Assembly (NCBI GenBank): GCA_030761205.1
Contig: JAULJL010000025.1
Location: 3,396,001 to 3,460,000 of the forward strand
Reading direction: 5' to 3'
DNA from: Fremontodendron californicum
Lineage: Eukaryota > Streptophyta > Magnoliopsida > Malvales > Malvaceae
Length of the DNA: 64,000 nucleotides
Of this stretch, positions 10,726 to 17,347 are shown one piece after another. Each line of letters starts with the position of its first letter. The stretch's first letter is position 1. The notes under the pieces are model-generated. The model did no database searches. It worked only from the letters and a program-made list of their open reading frames with translations, and had not been told where the DNA came from. The position numbers and the translations under genes are program-made.

Positions 10726-11369
10726 CACATTTTGGAGGGCTAAATGACAAGAGACAAGCTTTACAAATTTCAAAGGTAGGTATAATAGGTGGGTGCATTT
10801 TTCTAACAATTTTCGTCATATATGACAATTTTGATCAGCCAACTTGATGGTCGATTTTGTCAATTTTGGAGGCCTTATCTGATCACATGGTCTTCTAGAA
10901 AAATGTTACCCTATCAGTTACGGATCCATAGCCTTTGGAATAAGCTCATTTGCTGATGTGGATAAGAAGATATGGGCAAAATACGAAAACAGGTCAGCAC
11001 AGAATTCATTGCACATCAGCCAACTTGATGGTCGATTTCGCTAGGGAAAACGACTCCGTTTCGAGAAGTGTAAAACATGAAAAAGATAGATATGCCTCTT
11101 AGCGTTGCACGGCTACAAATTTCAGGCTTATTGCTTCAGTGAAACTCGAGATATAGCTGATATGGAAAAAGGTGTCGGAACTGGAACTGAACTGGATTTG
11201 CCCTTAATTCTAGTAATCTGAAATCACTCAAAGAAACTTGTGAAAAACACCAAAATACATAAAAATATAAAAGATCATAAACACAATTAGACTAAACAAT
11301 AATAACTCGTATTTGATACAAAACAATAATAAAACATAACTAAAAACTATATAATTATACGAGTTATCA

Positions 11370-11508
11370 TTTACTTTCTTTTTCTTATATATTTATAAAC
11401 TTATACTTACTAATACACTTCCCTGTGGTTCGACCTCGGACACCCGAGAATTTATTACTTGAACATAACCTGCACTTGGGTTTACAACTCTTAATTGATT
11501 CTCCATCA
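11370..11508 (+). repeat. Element B 5' LTR remnant (last 139 bp of U5)
   Basis: It matches the end of the 3' LTR at 17085-17217 and of element D's LTR, including the block with CTCGGACACCCGAG, and ends CCATCA. Everything upstream, including the TATA box, is replaced by element A. Confidence 0.88.
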
Positions 11509-11514
11509 AGTTTT

Positions 11515-11532
11515 TGGCGCCGTTGCCGGGGA
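11515..11532 (+). other. Element B primer-binding site (tRNA-Asp type)
   Basis: TGGCGCCGTTGCCGGGGA lies six bases after the LTR end, as in elements A and D. Confidence 0.9.
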
Positions 11533-11570
11533 AGCAATACTAAGTATATAAGTTTATTAGTATATTTATT

Positions 11571-11676
11571 TTTATTGGCTGGTTATACCGCCTAATTTTG
11601 TATATATTTATTTTTATTGGCTGGTTATACCGCCTAATTTAGTATATTTATTTTTATTGGCTGGTTATACCGCCTA
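11571..11676 (+). repeat. Three dyad repeats in element B leader
   Basis: GGCTGGTTATACCGCC occurs three times with TTTTTATT spacers. These are the counterparts of the six copies in the LTR of element A and the two copies in element D. Confidence 0.88.
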
Positions 11677-11816
11677 ATTTTCTATATATTTATATTTATA
11701 TTGTAAAGTTTATATTTATATAAATATATTATCTGTATATTAACTTTGTTTTATGCTTGTTTGGCGACGTGATTTTAGATCTCGTCGTTTAGTTAGATTT
11801 TATTGTGAAAATTTTT

Positions 11817-11825
11817 CAGGTAATC
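11817..11825 (+). promoter_or_regulatory. Possible 5' splice site upstream of gag
   Basis: TTTTTCAG/GTAATC is a fair plant donor (CAG/GTAA) in the leader, conserved at 63710-63718 in element D. It could pair with the acceptors at 12115 and 13138 to make short cargo mRNAs. Inference from sequence only. Confidence 0.4.
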
Positions 11826-11845
11826 TTTCTAATACAACTCCTACC

Positions 11846-11956
11846 ATGGCTGACAATGAAAGTGTTCATGCTAAAGATGAGAACAGACAAGTACGCACCA
11901 TGCGTGACTACTTGCAACCAACTCGAAGCTCATCACCCTCTTGTTTTTCTTTCTGA
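11846..11956 (+). pseudogene. gag: gag remnant of element B (36 aa)
   Basis: It begins MADNESVHAKDENRQ and follows the first 34 residues of element D's gag (63739 on) with few changes. It then runs across the deletion junction into a stop (CFSF-stop). It cannot make a working capsid protein but marks where the gag-pol deletion begins. Confidence 0.85.
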
Positions 11957-12079
11957 TCCTTGTTTTGAAAATAACTAGATGTAAATATAATTTTAACCCC
12001 GGTTAAATGGCGGATAACGGTACTCCGTGATTATTTAAGTCGGTTCCATCAGCTACCCACAAAACTGATATTGTAAATA

Positions 12080-12116
12080 AATTTCTCTTTCAATTTCTCT
12101 TTCATTTTTTTTCAGG
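12080..12116 (+). promoter_or_regulatory. Possible 3' splice site before the zinc-finger gene
   Basis: A long pyrimidine tract of repeated TTTCTCTTTCA ends TTTTTTTTCAG/GATGG, one base before the ATG. The same arrangement stands at 3505-3540 on the minus strand of element A. Confidence 0.5.
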
Positions 12117-12653
12117 ATGGATGATATTCTCAAAAGATTGCAGAAACGATTTCCTCCTTTTCCTCGAAATATTTTACTGAAGCTTTACCAAGTACGATTT
12201 GAAAGATTAAGAATGCTTATGCACAAAGGGATTCCTGAAGACATACGTTGGATGATTGAAGCCAAGGTACGTGAAGATGAATATCTTCCTATTTTGCATT
12301 TACCAGGTACAGGTAGAAGCACTTTTGCAAAGAAGCGACGAGCAAAGCGCATGAGTTCAAATTGCCACAAATGTGCACGATGGACGTGTAACGGTAAATG
12401 TCGTTCTATTGGGATTCCGTCCTCTAATCGAGATGATAAAATTGAATTCATTAAGGATGGACTGAGTAAGGAGAATTTGGGTAATATCCAACTTTCTCTT
12501 GAGACGCATCCTAGTGGAGACGTACAAAGAGAAATTCTTGATTTATGGCAGCAATTCCAAAAGGAATGGCAACATCTTGGGAATCTGATGTTAAAAGACC
12601 CTGTTTGCCAGCTTGTAAGAAAACTGGATGGGAAGCATATCCTCGACTCATAG
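12117..12653 (+). CDS. Carlavirus-type cysteine-rich nucleic-acid-binding protein homologue (178 aa)
   Basis: This is the open copy in element B. Residues 1-60 are charged and probably helical (MDDILKRLQKRFPPFPRN). Residues around 64-78 form a basic run, GRSTFAKKRRAKR, followed by a Cys4 finger, CHKCARWTCNGKC, then GIPSSN and an acidic, helix-like C-terminal half ending KHILDS. The basic run plus zinc finger plus glycine turn is the layout of carlavirus NABPs (PF05515), small RNA-binding proteins that can suppress silencing. It is longer than those proteins, which are usually about 100-130 residues, with extra N- and C-terminal parts. The start is fixed by conservation with element A and by the adjacent acceptor sequence. 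It lies 0.5 kb upstream of LOG on the same strand. A role in countering silencing of the transposon is possible but is inference. Confidence 0.62.
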   Translation: MDDILKRLQKRFPPFPRNILLKLYQVRFERLRMLMHKGIPEDIRWMIEAKVREDEYLPILHLPGTGRSTFAKKRRAKRMSSNCHKCARWTCNGKCRSIGIPSSNRDDKIEFIKDGLSKENLGNIQLSLETHPSGDVQREILDLWQQFQKEWQHLGNLMLKDPVCQLVRKLDGKHILDS

Positions 12654-12806
12654 AAGGCGTTTAAGCCGTTTCTGGACGTAAAACCAGAGGAAGATGTGAG
12701 CCACAATCACAACTACAATAAATAACTTCTCAGCTTTTGGTGTGATTTGCAATAACTTCATTTCGGTTTAATTTACGTGTTGTTCGATTTGTGTAATTAT
12801 TCTCGT

Positions 12807-12830
12807 TTTTTTTTTTTTTTTTTTTTTTTT
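12807..12830 (+). repeat. Poly-T run between cargo genes
   Basis: An uninterrupted run of about 25 T. It is absent at the matching place in element A, which has a short A-rich stretch there. Confidence 0.8.
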
Positions 12831-12838
12831 GCATTGGT

Positions 12839-13083
12839 CTTTTACGGTTGATTTTTCTTCTCTTTTTGATTTTCTTCCTGAAATCACGCAAAAATCTTTT
12901 GTTAGGTTAACATTTTCTTCTGACAGGTCAAATACACTTTCGGCGACATTATTACTCTTGACTTTTACGGTTGATTTTTCTTCTCTTTTTGATTTTCTTC
13001 CTGAAATCACGCAAAAATCTTTTGTTAGGTTAACATTTTCTTCTGACAGGTCAAATACACTTTCGGCGACATTATTACTCTTG
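12839..13083 (+). repeat. 123-bp tandem duplication upstream of LOG
   Basis: Two copies of the unit starting CTTTTACGGTTGATTTTTC lie head to tail at a 123-base spacing, so the reading frame is kept. Element A has one copy. The frame upstream of LOG is open through both, but the encoded stretch is not part of any LOG protein known to me and may simply be untranslated. Confidence 0.88.
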
Positions 13084-13120
13084 TCTGATTCACTACTCAG
13101 TCCTCTATATATTACACCAT

Positions 13121-13138
13121 GTACTCATTCTCTTTCAG
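13121..13138 (+). promoter_or_regulatory. Possible 3' splice site before LOG
   Basis: GTACTCATTCTCTTTCAG precedes the LOG ATG by 17 bases and is conserved in element A. Splicing here would place LOG as the first frame on its mRNA. Confidence 0.4.
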
Positions 13139-13155
13139 GCACTCGAAAAAAAAAA

Positions 13156-13803
13156 ATGGAAAGTACTTCGTCCCAGCACATTGAAAAAATTTGTGTCTTT
13201 GGAGGTGCTTATCCAGGGAAAAATAACATATTCGCTGATGAAGCCATAAGAGTTGGAGTAATACTTGCCCAACAAAAGATCCAGTTAATTTATGGAGGCG
13301 GTAGTACAGGTTTAATGGGAGCAGTCGCTACAGCAGCACACGCCGGAGGAAGTCCAGTTCTAGGAATCGTGCCAAAACTATTCACAGGTTTTTGTGGACC
13401 TACCGTGGGTAAGGAAATACAAGTCTGGAGTATCCCTGAACGGATGACAATCATGTACCATTCTGCCGATGCATTCATTGCTTTACCAGGAGGTCTGGGT
13501 ACATTGGAAGAAATAGCTTGCGTGGCTTCTTGGTCATCTTTGGTCACAAATAAGAAACCCATTGGTTTGCTTAATATTAATGGTTATTTTAGTAATTTGC
13601 TTTCATATTTAGATAATGCTGTGGATAATGGATTCATGTTTTCAGAGACAAGGAGAACCATAATTTCTGCTACAACCATTGAAGATTTACTCAAAAAGCT
13701 CCAAGCTTATGAGTATTTATCTGCTACGGTTGTTTCGCAAACGCTCGGAAAAAGAAAAAGAGATATGGACGAGCAAGGAGTGGATTGCACTTTGTCTTTG
13801 TGA
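13156..13803 (+). CDS. LOG-like: LOG-type cytokinin riboside 5'-monophosphate phosphoribohydrolase (215 aa)
   Basis: LOG enzymes convert inactive cytokinin nucleotides directly to free cytokinins in the cytosol. The frame has the normal length (about 215 residues) and the family landmarks in order: CVFGGAYPGKN near 13, YGGGSTGLMG near 46, and PGGLGTLEE near 111, followed by the KKPIGLLNINGYF and NGFMF segments of plant LOGs. The Lys of the usual Arg-Lys pair before the PGG motif appears as Met (PERMTIM), a divergence worth testing. The C-terminus ends in a short tail containing KRKR. The start MESTSS is preferred because upstream in-frame sequence to 12829 is duplicated, low-complexity and unlike LOG. 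There are no introns. It sits inside an LTR element, so it is transposon cargo and not a resident gene; its own LTR promoter has been lost. Confidence 0.88.
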   Translation: MESTSSQHIEKICVFGGAYPGKNNIFADEAIRVGVILAQQKIQLIYGGGSTGLMGAVATAAHAGGSPVLGIVPKLFTGFCGPTVGKEIQVWSIPERMTIMYHSADAFIALPGGLGTLEEIACVASWSSLVTNKKPIGLLNINGYFSNLLSYLDNAVDNGFMFSETRRTIISATTIEDLLKKLQAYEYLSATVVSQTLGKRKRDMDEQGVDCTLSL

Positions 13804-14170
13804 CATTATCTAACATTTTGTTTGTTGTGTCTCAGTTATAATAAGTGGTTAGCAACCTCTGCAGGTAATATGTCCCTTATCTTCTACTAAAAAAAAAAAA
13901 AAATTTTGTTGTGTTTTAAGACATTTAGAAGTATTCATTCTGAACAAGGTCTGAGTAAGGGAGACTTGAGACATACCTTGTCAGTTTGATTTTAATCTTT
14001 TTATGTTTACTTGTTAATTTTTGTTTAGTATTTTAGGATTATTTAGGTTGCATGAGTTTTGTTTTGTTTTGAGTCTAGTTATTCCTATTCTTATGTTATT
14101 AGTTCTTTTCTCTTACACATGATTCTTTCATTTGGGTTAATAGACTTACATTGAGGACAATGTAAGAATT

Positions 14171-14182
14171 AAGTGTGGGGGG
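14171..14182 (+). other. Internal polypurine-like tract 1
   Basis: AAGTGTGGGGGG is nearly identical to the primer tract at 15699. It may act as an additional plus-strand priming site. Confidence 0.45.
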
Positions 14183-14828
14183 AATGATTTAGGATTTCTT
14201 TTATTTTTGTCTACTATTTTTTTTTATGAGTCTTTATTATTATTATTATTTTTTAGTGTGTTTTAGTTCCTTTTTAATACAATGATGAGATATGAATTGC
14301 ATAAGTCTAAAACAGATTTATTAGTGAGAAGATTTTCATGAGAATTGAGCTTGATGTCAACCTTTTTATGAGCCAATGTTAATATGATATGTTGATTGAG
14401 AAAGAAGCATGTTTAGACTTAATCTGACTTGTATAATCATCCTTGTGAGTTTTTGAGCCTATAATGATTGATGCATTATACAAATCAATCTAATTTCTTT
14501 CTTGAGTGCTCTTATGATTACATGATTCTCCAGAACTTGCTTTAAACCGTTTGAGACTATATTGATACATGTGACAACATGAATATGATAGAGGCATTAG
14601 GATTATAACCAGAGCCAAACAGCCATCCATTATTAATGTTCTAAGAGAACATCCCCACTAGTGAGCCAATTTGAGCCTACATTAAATATGCTGTTTTATT
14701 GGTAACCACAACTTACACGTAGCCTAAATATAACCCTTGTTCTAAAGATGGATTATATATTTTGAGACATATTGCAAAAAAAAAAAAGGGATATTTTTAG
14801 TTGAAAATTTGGGTTGGAAACAAAAGAT

Positions 14829-14840
14829 AAGTGTGGGGGA
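14829..14840 (+). other. Internal polypurine-like tract 2
   Basis: AAGTGTGGGGGA, followed by a further purine run, is a second internal copy of the primer-tract sequence. A matching block is present in element A. Confidence 0.45.
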
Positions 14841-15698
14841 AGAAAAGAAAAGAAAAAGTCAAGAGAAAAAGAAAGGAATCATTGTCAAATACATTCCCAT
14901 ATTAAAAAAAAAATCTTCTCTTGAACTTCTAGTTAAAGTAAAGAAAAAGATGTTACAAAGTTGGTTAGAATGAAGCAAAGGCTCAACATGAATATTTAGC
15001 CTATGTGACTATGTACTTGTAAAGAGTTTTGAGAAATTTATTTGTATGATCTTATTATGTCTCTAAACTCTATGAACTCTTTGGAACCTTTGTGATATCT
15101 TTATCCTTTTGTTCTTTAACCACATTATAACCCTTTGACCCCATTACAACCTTGAATAAAGACCTATTGATTTATGAAGTTGTATGATCTAAATAGTGGA
15201 GAATAGGTGGACAAGCAAGCATATGGTAGAAGTGTTTTCATGAGATTGATTGAGTGTAAACACTTTACCACTATTTTAAAGAGTGAAAATCATGAGAGTA
15301 TCCCATGTGAGAGGTTGAGATTAAGTTGAATATGCACTATTTTGATTGAAATATGTTATGTTAATATTGGCTTAACTCATTTATTTACATTCAAGCATGA
15401 TTTTTTGTGAAATTCTTTGAGCTATTGATTAGTTTACAGACTTGTTCAAAGATTATCTCTAATTTATATTGGAATGATTAGTTATAATTATTATTTTTAG
15501 TTTTTCTTATGTCTTCAATGTTTGTGGGTATCGTCCTAGTAAACCCTCACGAGACTAAACTCGTCCACTAGGGACACCTAGGGGTTTAAAGGCTTGTGTC
15601 ACATGCTAAGTGCCACCGTGATTTCCTACGAAAATGGATTAGATTAGATTTTATTATTTTATTTTTATTGAGTCGTTGCTAGGGACTAGCAACAATCT

Positions 15699-15711
15699 AA
15701 GTGTGGGGGTG
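15699..15711 (+). promoter_or_regulatory. Element B polypurine tract
   Basis: AAGTGTGGGGGTG directly precedes the 3' LTR start TGATAACTCG. Confidence 0.88.
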
Positions 15712-17217
15712 TGATAACTCGTATAATTATATAGTTTTTAGTTATGTTTTATTATTGTTTTGTGTCAAATACGAGTTATTATTACTTAGTCTAATTGTGT
15801 TTATGATATTTTATATTTTTATGTAATTTGGTGTTTTTCACGAGTTTCTTTGAGTGATTTCAGATTACTAGGTTAAATAAAGAATTAAGGGCAAATCCAA
15901 TTCAGTTCCAGTTCCGACACCTTTTTCCATATCAGCTATATCTGGAGTTTCACTGAAGAAATAAGGCTGAAATTTTAACCGTGCAAAGCTAAGAGACGTA
16001 TCTATCTTTTTCATGTTTTACACTTCTTGAAACGGAGTCGTTTTCCCTAGCGAAATCAACCATCAAGTTGGCTGATGTGCAATGACGTCTGTTCTGTACT
16101 GTTTTGGTATTTTGACCATATCGTCCGATCCACGTGAGCAAATGATCTGATTCCAACGGCTATGGATCCGTAACTGATAGGGGTATATTTTTCTAGAAGA
16201 CCATTTGATCAGATCGAGCCTCCAACATTGAAAAAATCGACCATCAAGCTGGCTGATCAGAATTGTCATACAATATGACGAAAATTGTTAGAAAAATGCA
16301 CCCACCTATTATACCTACCTTTGAAATTTATAAAGCTTGTCTCTTGTCATTTAGCTCTCCAAAATGTGTATAAATAGAGGGCCTTGGATGAGTGTAAGAA
16401 TACATTGATACATTGGTAGGATATTAGCCATTGTAATAAAATTCTCTAAGTTTTCTTCTTCTTTCTTTTCTCTAGTTTTCTTTTTTTTTTTTACTTATGC
16501 TTCTTACATTTCTTTTCATTTTATTCATATCTAGTATGTATTGCTAATCATATTGTTGAGGTGATGAGGTGAAGCTTTTGGTAAATGCTAAGGTTAGTCT
16601 CTTAAACATGAGCTAAAATGAATCATCATTTAGTATAGATAATATTTTCTTTTGGTTTAAAATCATACTTGCAAAGTAGGGATCTTGATTCATTATTGAC
16701 AATGAAAATGGCACAGTAAATACTTGGTTTCATAACCTTGATTTGTTGTAGACATATACCTTGGCATAAGGAATGCTTGGACTCTTTTTGTGAGTTTTGA
16801 GGACACCAAATGAACATAATATCATATGCTATGGACGTTGAACAATTTGGACTGAATTGCTGAACCTTCCGATTGGAATCTCCCTTATGTGTGAATTTCA
16901 ATTGTGTAATAAAACAAGATTAATCTTAGCATAACACCAAGAGTGGATTCTCTAACCTCAACATCTTTTCTTATTGTTTTTTTTTTTTTTTATCTTGTTT
17001 AATTTCTTTTATATTTTGTTTATTTTGTTCTCTAATATCTTGTTTATCTTATTTTGTTGTTGATTCTCTAATATCTTGTTTACTTTCTTTTTCTTATATA
17101 TTTATAAACTTATACTTACTAATACGCTTCTCTGTGGTTCGACCTCGGACACCCGAGAATTTATTACTTGAACATAACCTGCACTTGGGTTTACAACTCT
17201 TAATTGAGTTTCCATCA
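15712..17217 (+). repeat. Element B 3' LTR (1506 bp)
   Basis: It starts TGATAACTCG and ends TCCATCA. It is collinear with the 1492-bp LTR of element D over its whole length, with a TATA box at 16369. U3 also matches element A's U3. The base after it begins CATAC, but the opposite flank is lost, so no target duplication can be checked. Confidence 0.9.
16369..16376 (+). promoter_or_regulatory. Element B 3' LTR TATA box
   Basis: TATAAATA followed by GAGGGCCTTGG. In this 3' LTR it would drive transcription outward into the host segment beginning at 17218. Confidence 0.7.
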
Positions 17218-17347
17218 CATACAAAGTAGCCACCATCCACCAACTATCATGGTGGGAACACATAGCAAGTGGCTTTGGTTGGTGGCTTTGGTGGAAGCTT
17301 CCTTGGTAGGTGGTAAGCCTCCTTTGATGACTTTGAGCCATATTCAA
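17218..17347. other. Flank of element B with GGTGGC-type repeats
   Basis: The reverse complement resembles 61800-61960, the left flank of element D (CCACTTGC-ATGTGTTC and GGTGGATGGTGGCTA). Elements B and D may therefore have landed in copies of the same unidentified repeat. Confidence 0.45.

Larger units (their letters stand above)
1..11369 (-). mobile_element. Element A: Athila-type Ty3 LTR retrotransposon with extra cargo genes
   Basis: Read on the minus strand the order is 5' LTR (11369-9424), tRNA-Asp-type primer site, one gag-pol frame, a viral-type zinc-finger gene, a LOG gene, a long 3' UTR, a polypurine tract and the start of the 3' LTR, which runs off the window at base 1. The visible 170 bases of the 3' LTR differ from the 5' LTR at a single position (near 159), which points to a recent insertion. 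At 11369 it abuts the last 139 bases of element B's 5' LTR, so A most likely inserted into B's 5' LTR. The left flank lies outside the window, so the target duplication (expected TTTAC) cannot be checked. The Athila assignment rests on the gag, protease and integrase motifs and the primer site. Confidence 0.9.
9424..11369 (-). repeat. Element A 5' LTR (1946 bp), hybrid of two LTR families
   Basis: It starts TGATAACTCG at 11369 and ends TGCATCA at 9424. The U3 half, from 11369 to about 10650, matches the LTRs of elements B and D. From about 10560 to 9424 it instead matches the differently started LTR at 21043-22510. The change lies in a purine/pyrimidine-rich tract just downstream of the TATA box, that is, in R. 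It also carries six copies of a GGC-dyad repeat at 9628-9871. Confidence 0.88.
13804..15698 (+). other. Element B 3' untranslated region
   Basis: About 1.9 kb, AT-rich, without a believable gene. It is homologous to 184-1955 of element A in inverted orientation. Polypurine-like AAGTGTGGGGG occurs at 14171-14182 and 14829-14840 as well as at the 3' LTR. The block at about 15520-15640 is also conserved in the fragment at 22.6 kb and contains the hairpin at 15549-15564. Confidence 0.7.
11370..17217 (+). mobile_element. Element B: non-autonomous Athila derivative carrying zinc-finger gene and LOG
   Basis: The order is truncated 5' LTR (11370-11508), primer site, three dyad repeats, a 36-codon gag remnant, the zinc-finger gene, LOG, a 3' UTR with three polypurine-like tracts, and a full 3' LTR (15712-17217). 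A deletion joins gag codon about 35 directly to sequence that in element A lies just upstream of the zinc-finger gene, so protease, reverse transcriptase, RNase H and integrase are all missing. Cis signals are retained apart from the 5' LTR promoter, which was lost when element A arrived. Before that the element could have moved using enzymes from A- or D-like relatives. Confidence 0.85.

Noticed and set aside
12829..13155. N-terminal extension of LOG to a 324-aa protein
   Set aside because: The extension comes from a tandem duplication, is unlike LOG proteins and is followed by an acceptor-like site and A-run just before the conserved start.
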